A stretch of 28,521 nucleotides of DNA from Sulfurospirillaceae bacterium (GTDB lineage Bacteria > Campylobacterota > Campylobacteria > Campylobacterales > Sulfurospirillaceae). Position numbers and translations under genes: made by a program. The stretch's first letter is position 1. Each line of letters starts with the position of its first letter. Positions 21,289-28,521 of this stretch are shown here, one piece after another. The notes under the pieces were generated by a model, which was given only the letters and a program-made list of their open reading frames with translations, did not search any database and was not told the origin of the DNA. The stretch lies in the NCBI GenBank assembly GCA_028705785.1, contig JAQWCT010000005.1, positions 1 to 28,521 on the forward strand, written 5' to 3'.

Positions 21289-24129
21289 ATGATGAAGTAT
21301 ATTTTGGCTATATGTTTGTTGTGTATAACCTTTTTAGATGCTTCGCATGTTGATGTGACGCCTCAAGAGCAGGCGTGGCTTCAAAAACATAAAACGATAC
21401 GGGTAAGAGTAGCTACGGAGATGTTGCCTTATCAGGTTTTGAAAGATGGTCAATTTTCTGGGATTAGTGTTGAATATATCAAGTATTTTGCCAATGCCTT
21501 TAACATCCATATCGAATATGTTACCAAAGGTTCATGGGCTGAAGCATTAGAAAAAATCAAAACGAGAGATGGTGTAGATGTTCTGCTTAAAGCAACTACC
21601 AATCAAAATCGCTCAAATACGATGCTTTTTAGCAAACCTTATATCGCTTTCCCTTTTTCTCTACTAAGCCATAGCACCATACCCGCAGACACTTTTTTTG
21701 AATCCCACACAAGAACGATAGCTTTAGCAAAAAATTATGTTATCAACGAAAAGCTACAACGAGATTATCCGCAGTTTCGCTATCAGATATATGAGACAAA
21801 TCTTGAAGCGATGAAAGCAGTGGATGCACATAAAGTGGATGGATATATTGGCGATATCGCTATTATGTCGTCATTTGTTAAAACATATGGCTTAAAAAAT
21901 GTCCAAATATCGCGTTTTGGAAAATATGCTGCCGAGGAGCAATCTGTTGTTACGGCAAAGGATTGGCCTGAGTTTATTTCACTGTTTAACAAAGTACTTG
22001 ATTCTATGCCTGAAGCCTTACATGTAAAGATAAAACGCAAATATGTGCCTTTTTTACACGAAGAACCACTCACTGAAAAAGGTAGTACAATAGAATTTAC
22101 AGCGCAGGAGAAAGCGTATCTCTCAAAACACTCTTATATTACGGTTTCAAATGAACGAGAGTGGTATCCTTATGATTTTAACGAAAATGGTGAAGCGCGT
22201 GGGTATACGGCTGATTACATAAGGCTTTTGGCTGAGAAAATAGGCTTACATGTAGAGTTTGTGAGTGACACTTGGCCCAATTTATTTGAGCAATTTAAAA
22301 ATAAAAAAATCGATATTATTCAGCCGATTATCGCTAACGATGAAAGGCGAAATCAGTTTCTATTTAGCGATAAATTTATCACGATGGAACTCTCTTTAAT
22401 CGCCCAATCTAAAAGAACAGATATTAAATCGCTTGAAGATTTAAGAGGTAAAACAGTTGGTGCAGGGAAAGATTGGGCAAGTACCCAATATCTTAAAGAA
22501 CAGTATGCAGATATCAAAGTGATAGAATATGAGACAACCAAAGAGATGCTTGAAGCCATTGCTTTTGGATTGATTGATGCGGGTGTAGATGACTTGTTTA
22601 CCGCAAAGTATGTTACCGCTAAAGAGATGCTTTCAAATTTACATGTTGTTGGACAAATAGAGCTTGAAAAGCTTGCCGATCAAAATCTCTACATTGTTTT
22701 TCAAAAAGACGATAGCCTCTTGCAAGGCTTGTTTAACAAAGCACTCAAAAGTGTCACTAAAGAGGAATTAGAATATTTAAATATTAAATGGCAAAGTAGT
22801 ATGCACAGCAAACATAATTCACTTGCATTTACGATTGATGAGCAACTTTATTTGAACCATAAACAAACTATTAAGATGTGTGTTGACCCTGATTGGATGC
22901 CGCTTGAGATGATTGATAAGGGCAAGCATGTTGGCATTGCGGCTGATTATATCAAGCTGATGGAAACATCCATTGGTGTTCCTATCACACTTGTGGAGAC
23001 AAAGACTTGGCTTGAATCTTTAGACTTTGCTAAAGAGCGAAAGTGTGATATATTTTCCCTTGTTATGGCAACACCACAGCGAAAATTGACGATGGATTTT
23101 ACCAAACCATATATGCGTATACCATTGGTTTTAGTTGCTAAATTGGATAAAGTTTTTTACTCTGATATTGGAGCGATTACTGACAAACCTATTGGTATCG
23201 CAAAGGGTTATGCGTATGGTGAGATTTTAAGGGTTCGATATCCTAATATCAAATTGGTGGAAGTAGAAAATGAAATGGATGGGCTTAAAAAAGTCCAAGA
23301 AGGAAAGCTTTTTGGGACGATTGGCACGCTTGCAACGGTAGCTTATCAGATACAACAAGAGTACTTTGGTTCTTTGAAAATCGTAGGAAAGTTTGATGAA
23401 AAATGGGAGCTAGGGGTTGCTACAAGAAATGATGAACCATTATTATTTGATATTTTTGAAAAGGCCATTAGTGCCATAGATAAGACCGAAAGTGAAGCCA
23501 TACTCAACCGATGGATTGCGGTGAATTATAAGCAAGATATGGATTATTCGATTGTGTATAAAATCTTGGGAGTGGTGTGTGTCATCGTATTAGTTGTATT
23601 GTATAGGCAATATCAGCTTAAAAGGTATAACCATCAACTTGAAATTCTTTCCAACACAGACAAGCTCACAGGCATTCACAATCGTCTTAAATTAGATGAT
23701 ATTTTAGAATATGAAAAAAAATTATTTGATCGATTCCAGCGACCTTTATCGATCATCATGTTTGATTTAGATAATTTTAAATCCGTTAATGATAATTATG
23801 GTCATAAAATCGGTGATGATACCCTCAAAGTTATCACTAAAATCGTCCTTACATGTAAGCGAGAAACGGATGCTTTTGGACGATGGGGAGGAGAAGAATT
23901 TTTAGTAATATGCCATGAAACAGATATTGATGGGGCAACTGCTTTGGCGGAGAAATTTAGAAAAGCTATTGAACAGTATGAGTTTCCGCATATCATTTCG
24001 CTTACGGCGAGCTTTGGTGTGGCACAGTTTGAAAAATATGAAACGATTGTGAAAGTATTTGACAAAGCAGACAAAGCACTTTACGAAGCTAAAAGTCAAG
24101 GAAGAAATCTTGTGGTTGCAAAAAGATAA
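21289..24129 (+). CDS. Diguanylate cyclase with three tandem periplasmic binding-protein domains
   Basis: 946 residues from the ATG at 21289 (AAGGAG lies 10 bases upstream; an in-frame TTG at 21268 is less likely). A signal peptide (1-18) is followed by three SBP_bac_3-type Venus-flytrap domains (about 20-250, 265-515 and 525-755), each opening with a phrase like EQAWLQKHKTIRVRV, EKAYLSKHSYITVSN or QLYLNHKQTIKMCVD. Then come one transmembrane helix (about 767-786) and a GGDEF domain. GRWGGEEF is intact and RETD five residues before it is the inhibitory c-di-GMP site, so an active, product-inhibited cyclase is expected. Small solutes such as amino acids probably modulate it; the ligands are unknown. 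It carries palindrome copies at 22018 and 23849 and near-copies at 22246 and 22639. Confidence 0.92.
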   Translation: MMKYILAICLLCITFLDASHVDVTPQEQAWLQKHKTIRVRVATEMLPYQVLKDGQFSGISVEYIKYFANAFNIHIEYVTKGSWAEALEKIKTRDGVDVLLKATTNQNRSNTMLFSKPYIAFPFSLLSHSTIPADTFFESHTRTIALAKNYVINEKLQRDYPQFRYQIYETNLEAMKAVDAHKVDGYIGDIAIMSSFVKTYGLKNVQISRFGKYAAEEQSVVTAKDWPEFISLFNKVLDSMPEALHVKIKRKYVPFLHEEPLTEKGSTIEFTAQEKAYLSKHSYITVSNEREWYPYDFNENGEARGYTADYIRLLAEKIGLHVEFVSDTWPNLFEQFKNKKIDIIQPIIANDERRNQFLFSDKFITMELSLIAQSKRTDIKSLEDLRGKTVGAGKDWASTQYLKEQYADIKVIEYETTKEMLEAIAFGLIDAGVDDLFTAKYVTAKEMLSNLHVVGQIELEKLADQNLYIVFQKDDSLLQGLFNKALKSVTKEELEYLNIKWQSSMHSKHNSLAFTIDEQLYLNHKQTIKMCVDPDWMPLEMIDKGKHVGIAADYIKLMETSIGVPITLVETKTWLESLDFAKERKCDIFSLVMATPQRKLTMDFTKPYMRIPLVLVAKLDKVFYSDIGAITDKPIGIAKGYAYGEILRVRYPNIKLVEVENEMDGLKKVQEGKLFGTIGTLATVAYQIQQEYFGSLKIVGKFDEKWELGVATRNDEPLLFDIFEKAISAIDKTESEAILNRWIAVNYKQDMDYSIVYKILGVVCVIVLVVLYRQYQLKRYNHQLEILSNTDKLTGIHNRLKLDDILEYEKKLFDRFQRPLSIIMFDLDNFKSVNDNYGHKIGDDTLKVITKIVLTCKRETDAFGRWGGEEFLVICHETDIDGATALAEKFRKAIEQYEFPHIISLTASFGVAQFEKYETIVKVFDKADKALYEAKSQGRNLVVAKR
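22018..22027. repeat. Palindrome copy TTACATGTAA in the first sensor domain
   Basis: A 10-bp perfect palindrome read as Leu-His-Val-Lys. Member of the window-wide repeat family. Confidence 0.9.
23848..23859. repeat. Palindrome copy, 12 bp (CTTACATGTAAG)
   Basis: A 12-bp perfect palindrome in the GGDEF domain coding region, read as Leu-Thr-Cys-Lys just before the inhibitory-site RETD. Confidence 0.9.
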
Positions 24130-24280
24130 TGGAAGAAGAAAAAAATTGTTTTAAATGCTTCGGGTAAATTAGGGATGTAAATATTAAAAATTAAAGAGAA
24201 AAACTTATTTTATCCTTAAGGTAATTTTGTAGCTTTTTTTAGATAGAATTTTGCCAAAATAAATATTTTTGGGGAATTTT

Positions 24281-26104
24281 ATGAAACGATTCAAACAATT
24301 GTATGATTTTGCATTCTTACCATGGGTGATAGCTTTTATAGGAATACTTTTTACCAGTTTGATTGCTTGGAAAAGTTATGAGTGGATTTCGAAAACTGAG
24401 AAAGAACGATTTAATGCTGCTTGTAATCAAATCACATTTTTGGTGCAAAAAAAACTTGAAGTCAATGTCCAACTTCTTTTAAGTGCAGCTGCTTTCATTG
24501 ATGCGTCTGATAGCATTACAGATAAAGAGTGGAAAGTATTTGCCGATAAACACGCTTCATTTCAATCCTTTTTGGGACTTCAGGCAATAGGTTATGCAGC
24601 TCACACACCAGAGGGTTATACTATCGCGTATTTTGAACCTATAACTCCGAGAAATGCAAAAGCCATTGGTTTTAATATGATATCAGAGCCAACACGAAAA
24701 CGGGATGTTGAGAAAGCTGTTCAAAGCGGAACAGTGTCGTTTTCTTCCAAAATAGAGTTAGTACAAGAAAAAGAGCCCGATGAAAGAGCTGGATTTGTGA
24801 TTTATGCGCCTCTTTATCAAAAAGGGGCAAGTATCAATACGCTACAAGAGCGAATAGAGGCTAGCAAAGGTGTTGTATATGCTGCGATAAAAGCAAAAAC
24901 ACTCTTTGAAGATACCTTAAAAGCACAGTATAACATCATTGATTTTGAGATATATGATGGTGATACGCCTACCGAAGCTTATAAACTCTATGATGCGAAT
25001 ACAGAGCTAACATTGCCACGATTGGAACGGTACACTACAGTTGAATTTTACGGTAAAAAATGGACATTCTACTTTAAGGCAGATAAAGCCCTCGATATGA
25101 ACCTCAATCGCTATGTTCCCTTTGCGCAATTATTTTTTGGTGGACTTTTTTCGATTATTGTCGCTTTATGGATATATGCTTTACAAAGAACACGCAAAGA
25201 AGCCTATGCTATTGCTGATGAAAAAACAAAAAAACTCGCTATATCGAGATATCAACTGGAAAAATATGTAGAAATTATTGATGCCAATGTTATTATCTCC
25301 AGCACAGATTGTGAGGGTATTATCACTGAGGCAAGTGAGGCATTTTGTAGAATATCGGGGTACACTAAAGAAGAACTCATTGGTCAAAATCATCGTATCG
25401 TAAGATATCCTGATATGCCAGATTCGCTTTATAAAGAGATGTGGGAAGAACTTGCAAAAGGGCATTTGTGGAAAGGGGAGATGAAAAATCGTCGTAAAGA
25501 TGGCTCTTATTATTGGGTTGATGCCATTATTTCACCACGCTATAATGAAAAAGATGAAGTGATAGGGTATACTGCTATTCGTCAAGATATAACAGATAAA
25601 AAACGGATTGAAGAGCTTTCCATCACAGATACGCTCACAAATCTTTACAATCGACTCAAATTAAATGAATTATTCTCATTGCATTTAAGTCTTGCCAAAC
25701 GACATGGAAGTCCTTTTTCCGTGATTATGTTAGATATCGATAAGTTTAAATTAGTGAATGATACTTATGGTCATCAAGTAGGCGATGGATTACTGCAAGA
25801 GATAGCAAAACTTTTAAAAGAAAGTATTCGTCTTGAAGATGTGGTCGGGAGATGGGGTGGAGAGGAGTTTTTGATATTGCTTCCCTCAACGACGCTTGAT
25901 GCAGCTAGCGCATTGGCAGAACTTTTGAGAGCTCGTATTCAGGACAATCATTTTTCAGTCGTGGATGTATGTACGGTAAGTTTAGGTGTAGCAACTTTCA
26001 ATATAGATGATGATCAAATGAGTATTGTCGCTCGTGCAGATGAAGCCCTCTATCGTGCTAAAGAAAAAGGGAGAAATCGCGTTGAACATAGTGATTTGTC
26101 TTGA
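24281..26104 (+). CDS. CHASE-PAS-GGDEF membrane diguanylate cyclase
   Basis: 607 residues from the ATG at 24281 (GGGGA seven bases upstream; an in-frame TTG at 24269 is less likely). A transmembrane helix (about 15-35) is followed by an extracytoplasmic CHASE-type domain (about 60-260, with FLGLQAIGYAAHTPEGY and GFVIYAPLYQKG), a second helix (about 277-298), a PAS domain (about 325-440) and a GGDEF domain. The catalytic GRWGGEEF is intact and RLED five residues before it is the inhibitory site, so it is probably an active cyclase. CHASE domains sense small molecules outside the cell; the ligand is unknown. It lies 151 bases after the other cyclase with its own likely promoter (TAGAAT near 24243). 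Confidence 0.9.
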   Translation: MKRFKQLYDFAFLPWVIAFIGILFTSLIAWKSYEWISKTEKERFNAACNQITFLVQKKLEVNVQLLLSAAAFIDASDSITDKEWKVFADKHASFQSFLGLQAIGYAAHTPEGYTIAYFEPITPRNAKAIGFNMISEPTRKRDVEKAVQSGTVSFSSKIELVQEKEPDERAGFVIYAPLYQKGASINTLQERIEASKGVVYAAIKAKTLFEDTLKAQYNIIDFEIYDGDTPTEAYKLYDANTELTLPRLERYTTVEFYGKKWTFYFKADKALDMNLNRYVPFAQLFFGGLFSIIVALWIYALQRTRKEAYAIADEKTKKLAISRYQLEKYVEIIDANVIISSTDCEGIITEASEAFCRISGYTKEELIGQNHRIVRYPDMPDSLYKEMWEELAKGHLWKGEMKNRRKDGSYYWVDAIISPRYNEKDEVIGYTAIRQDITDKKRIEELSITDTLTNLYNRLKLNELFSLHLSLAKRHGSPFSVIMLDIDKFKLVNDTYGHQVGDGLLQEIAKLLKESIRLEDVVGRWGGEEFLILLPSTTLDAASALAELLRARIQDNHFSVVDVCTVSLGVATFNIDDDQMSIVARADEALYRAKEKGRNRVEHSDLS

Positions 26105-26115
26105 TAAAATAGTGT

Positions 26116-26125
26116 TTACATGTAA
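26116..26125. repeat. Palindrome copy abutting the lgt ribosome binding site
   Basis: TTACATGTAA in the 29-base gap before lgt. Its last two bases begin the AAGGA Shine-Dalgarno (26124-26128), five bases before the ATG at 26134. Confidence 0.9.
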
Positions 26126-26133
26126 GGATTTTG

Positions 26134-26952
26134 ATGGAATTTTGGAATAATATCTACGCTCACTTTGACCCTGTGGCTATTCATTTAGGCCCAGTTGCAG
26201 TACATTGGTATGGGTTGATGTATATGTTAGCACTCTTAAGTGCACTGTATGCAGCTAAATGGTTTGTTAAAAAAGATAATTTAGGTTTTACTCATCAGCT
26301 TTTGGATAGTTATTTTATTTGGATAGAAATCGGTATCGTTTTAGGTGCTAGAATTGGCTATATTCTCTTTTATGACCCGCATTTAGACTATTATCTCTCT
26401 AACCCTTGGCAGATGTTCAATCCTTTTTTAGATGGGACTTTTGTAGGCATTAGAGGTATGAGTTATCATGGTGCTATTGTAGGCTTTTTACTGGGAACTT
26501 GGCTTTTTAGTTTGAAGTATAAAATGCCTGTTTGGGGTTTGCTTGATCTTGTTGCTTTAAGTGTTCCAATTGGTTACATTTTTGGACGCATTGGAAACTT
26601 TTTAAATCAAGAGTTAGTAGGGCGATACACCGAGGTTCCATGGGGAATTTATGTGGATGGCGTCCTTCGTCACCCCTCACAATTATATGAAGCTATCCTT
26701 GAGGGATTGGTGGTTTTTTTACTCCTTTACATGTATCGACATAAGAAGAAATTTGAGGGTGAATTGATAGCGTTATATGGCTTCTTTTACTCGCTAGCAA
26801 GGTTTGTAGCAGAGTTTTGGAGAGAACCAGACTTTCAGATAGGTTTCGTCTATGGCGAGTGGATGAGTAAAGGGCAAGCACTCTCTATTTTGATGGCATT
26901 GACTTCATTGCTATTATATATTTTAATAATTAAACTTCAAAAAAAGGGATAA
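26134..26952 (+). CDS. lgt: Prolipoprotein diacylglyceryl transferase
   Basis: A 272-residue integral membrane enzyme that moves diacylglycerol from phosphatidylglycerol to the lipobox cysteine of prolipoproteins. Family signatures are RGMSYHGAIVG (107-117, catalytic-region His112), GRIGNFLNQELVGR (151-164) and RHPSQLYEA (179-187). About seven hydrophobic segments are visible. The ATG at 26134 is chosen over an in-frame TTG at 26131 because AAGGA is well placed. A palindrome near-copy at 26727-26736 has become TTACATGTAT, read as Leu-Tyr-Met-Tyr. An intrinsic terminator begins at its stop codon. Confidence 0.95.
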   Translation: MEFWNNIYAHFDPVAIHLGPVAVHWYGLMYMLALLSALYAAKWFVKKDNLGFTHQLLDSYFIWIEIGIVLGARIGYILFYDPHLDYYLSNPWQMFNPFLDGTFVGIRGMSYHGAIVGFLLGTWLFSLKYKMPVWGLLDLVALSVPIGYIFGRIGNFLNQELVGRYTEVPWGIYVDGVLRHPSQLYEAILEGLVVFLLLYMYRHKKKFEGELIALYGFFYSLARFVAEFWREPDFQIGFVYGEWMSKGQALSILMALTSLLLYILIIKLQKKG

Positions 26953-26965
26953 AAAAATCCCTTTT
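26942..26965 (+). terminator. Intrinsic terminator of lgt
   Basis: AAAAGGGAT, loop AAAAAA, ATCCCTTTT: a nine-base stem containing the lgt stop region and ending in T4. It separates lgt from the fumarate reductase promoter. Confidence 0.75.
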
Positions 26966-27133
26966 AAATCCCCTTAGGTATATTATAATTCCACCCGTAT
27001 GTCCACAAATTACATAATTATTGTTTAATCAATATCGTTGTATCATAAATTTTACTAGGTATCTATGAGTATTTATAAGTGTGTAATACCTACACCTTTA
27101 TGAGTGTTTATAAATTCACGAAAAGGATGAAAT
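26966..27133 (+). promoter_or_regulatory. frd promoter region with direct repeats
   Basis: The 168-base region before frdC holds TATGAGTATTTATAA (27064-27078) and TATGAGTGTTTATAA (27099-27113), identical at 14 of 15 positions and 35 bases apart. Such tandem same-facing sites usually bind a regulator dimer array. GGTAT/ATACC inverted arms flank the first copy. TTATAAT near 26983 is a possible -10. AAAAGGA (27121-27127) is the ribosome binding site for the GTG start. Confidence 0.5.
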
Positions 27134-27916
27134 GTGAGTGACCTAATCGAAGGTTTTTTGGGTAAAAGTGTTGAGGGTAAAAAAAGTAGGATTCCTGCAA
27201 AGCTAGATTATTTTCAAAGTGCAACAGGACTATTTTTAGGTTTGTTTATGTGGGGACATATGTTCTTCGTTTCAACGATTTTGATCAGTAAAGACTTTAT
27301 GTACATGATTACCAAGATGTTTGAGGGTAGCATGATTTTTGCTGAGCCAAAACCAGGTCTTGTATCGTTTATCGTCTTTATTGTATTTGCGGTTTTTATC
27401 GTTCATGCACTTTTGGGTATGCGAAAACTTCCTATCAATTTTAGGCAGTATCAAGCCTATAGAACACATACAACCATGATGAAGCATGATGATACAACAA
27501 TGTGGTTGACTCAAGCATTCACCGGTTTTGCGATGTTCTTTTTAGGTTCTGCTCACCTTTTGATGATGATGGTCAAAGCAGATACTATTGGACCATACGG
27601 TTCAGCGGATAGAATGTACAGCGATGTTATGTGGCCTTTTTATCTTATTCTTCTTCTTGCCGTTGAATTTCACGGTGGTATTGGTCTTTATCGTCTCTGT
27701 GTTAAATGGGGTTGGTTTGAAGGCGAAGACGCTAAAGTATCTCGTAAAAAACTTAAAACTGTCAAATGGGCAATTACTGGATTTTTCTTAGTATTGGGTC
27801 TTTTGACGCTTGCGGCATATGTAAAAATCGGTTATGAACATAGAAATAATGCAGGAGAGGCATACAAGCCAACTGCGCAAATACAAATGCAATATGATGT
27901 TAAGGTTAGGGCATAA
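27134..27916 (+). CDS. frdC: Fumarate reductase diheme cytochrome b subunit
   Basis: 260 residues from a GTG start (the ATG two bases earlier reads straight into TGA). This membrane subunit oxidises menaquinol and passes electrons through two hemes b to FrdB/FrdA for fumarate respiration. It closely follows Wolinella succinogenes FrdC: KSRIPAKLDYFQSATGLFLG near the N-terminus and VKWGWFEGE near the C-terminus. Axial heme ligands correspond to His42, His91, His141 and His180. Glu178 in AVEFHGG matches the Wolinella glutamate of the proton (E) pathway. Five membrane helices are evident. The next gene, frdA, starts two bases after the stop. Confidence 0.96.
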   Translation: MSDLIEGFLGKSVEGKKSRIPAKLDYFQSATGLFLGLFMWGHMFFVSTILISKDFMYMITKMFEGSMIFAEPKPGLVSFIVFIVFAVFIVHALLGMRKLPINFRQYQAYRTHTTMMKHDDTTMWLTQAFTGFAMFFLGSAHLLMMMVKADTIGPYGSADRMYSDVMWPFYLILLLAVEFHGGIGLYRLCVKWGWFEGEDAKVSRKKLKTVKWAITGFFLVLGLLTLAAYVKIGYEHRNNAGEAYKPTAQIQMQYDVKVRA

Positions 27917-27918
27917 AA

Positions 27919-28521
27919 ATGAATATTAAATATTGTGATGCACTGGTTATCGGTGGCGGATTAGCAGGACTTAGAGCAGCGGTTGCGACGCAGTCAAAAG
28001 GACTTAGTACAACAGTTTTAAGCCTTTGCCCAGTTAAAAGATCGCACTCTGCGGCGGCGCAAGGTGGTATGCAAGCAAGTCTTGGTAACTCAAAAATGAG
28101 TAGAGGTGATAATGAAGATGTTCACTTTGCTGATACCGTTAAAGGTAGCGACTGGGGTTGTGACCAAGAAGTAGCAAGAATGTTTGTTACCGTAGCACCC
28201 AAAGCGATTCGTGAGTTAGCGGGCTGGGGCGTGCCTTGGACGAGAATTAAAAGAGGTGGCAGAGAAGCTATCATCAATGCTGAGAGAACAACTATCGTTG
28301 AAGATGAAGAAGTTCATGGTTATATTCACTCTCGTGACTTTGGTGGTACTAAAAAATGGAGAACCTGTTATACAGCAGATGCAACAGGACATACTATGCT
28401 TTTTGGTGTTGCCAATGAAGCGTTAAAACATAATGTTAATATCGAAGATAGAAAAGAAGCGATTGCGTTGATTCATGAAAATAACCGTTGTTATGGTGCG
28501 ATTGTAAGAGATTTGGTCACT
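27919..28521 (+). CDS. frdA: Fumarate reductase flavoprotein subunit, 5' part
   Basis: The first 201 codons, cut by the window's right edge. The catalytic subunit carries covalent FAD and reduces fumarate to succinate. Visible are the FAD-binding VIGGGLAGLRAA, the flavin-linking His in KRSHSAAAQGGMQ, and HSRDFGGTKKWRTCYTADA, all nearly identical to Wolinella FrdA. The order frdC-frdA, with frdB expected beyond the window, is the Campylobacterota arrangement. Confidence 0.96.
   Translation, partial: MNIKYCDALVIGGGLAGLRAAVATQSKGLSTTVLSLCPVKRSHSAAAQGGMQASLGNSKMSRGDNEDVHFADTVKGSDWGCDQEVARMFVTVAPKAIRELAGWGVPWTRIKRGGREAIINAERTTIVEDEEVHGYIHSRDFGGTKKWRTCYTADATGHTMLFGVANEALKHNVNIEDRKEAIALIHENNRCYGAIVRDLVT

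Noticed and set aside
4066..26736. The palindrome family considered as a CRISPR array or tandem repeat
   Set aside because: Copies are irregularly spaced over kilobases, have no spacers of uniform length, and occur inside unrelated coding sequences; no cas genes are present.
27020..27033. Near-palindrome ATTGTTTAATCAAT before frdC, like an FNR/CRP box
   Set aside because: The TTGNT and ATCAA halves are separated by two bases instead of four and the arms are imperfect, so the match is not convincing.

Overview
The window reads as a stretch of chromosome from a Campylobacterota (epsilonproteobacterial) organism, most likely Sulfurospirillum or a close relative. The grounds are the low G+C content, a Wolinella-type fumarate reductase (FrdC then FrdA), a gene order ribA / hemB-argF-DUF2603-hemN-Fe-S oxidoreductase that I recall from Campylobacter jejuni, a Csd6/Pgp2-type L,D-peptidase, and many sensory proteins. 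No tRNA, rRNA, insertion sequence, prophage or CRISPR array was seen.

Layout. 1-5022: the 5' end of a probable nuoA (minus); a peptidoglycan L,D-peptidase, a small unknown gene and alanine racemase (plus); then, on minus, a diguanylate-cyclase-like protein with a damaged GGDEF motif, two small proteins and rsmG. 5147-9104: a tightly coupled three-gene signalling operon made of a STAS protein, a nitrate/nitrite-sensor (NIT) chemoreceptor, and a pseudo-receiver/PP2C phosphatase/HATPase protein. 9094-12546: an Rrf2 regulator diverging from a two-subunit heme-copper enzyme whose residues point to nitric oxide reduction, plus an unknown membrane protein. 12576-14091: a c-type cytochrome and an exported superoxide-reductase-like protein, divergent from iron superoxide dismutase. 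14124-19794: ribA, then hemB-argF-DUF2603-hemN-Fe-S oxidoreductase. 19877-21122: a lone HEPN/AbiJ-like gene, apparently accessory, and a YchJ family gene. 21289-26104: two large membrane diguanylate cyclases. 26134-28521: lgt and the start of the fumarate reductase operon frdCA.

The most striking signal is not a gene. The 10-bp palindrome TTACATGTAA occurs 14 times in 28.5 kb, where a rough composition estimate predicts about 0.1. Many copies extend to 14-18 bp (CTTTACATGTAAAG). Ten copies lie inside coding sequence, always in one of the two frames that avoid the TAA stop, where they encode Leu-His-Val or Phe/Leu-Thr-Cys-Lys/Asn. Four lie between genes, two of them as an inverted pair forming a 16-bp hairpin with a GAAA loop. 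This looks like a genome-wide repeated palindrome comparable to cyanobacterial HIP1 or to DNA uptake sequences. I do not know of a published description of it.

Other notable systems are the CuA-less NO-reductase-like heme-copper enzyme with an Asp where a non-heme-metal His should be, and the chemoreceptor/partner-switching operon whose receiver domain carries Glu at the phosphorylation site. Functional statements rest on reading motifs by eye; no database search was run.
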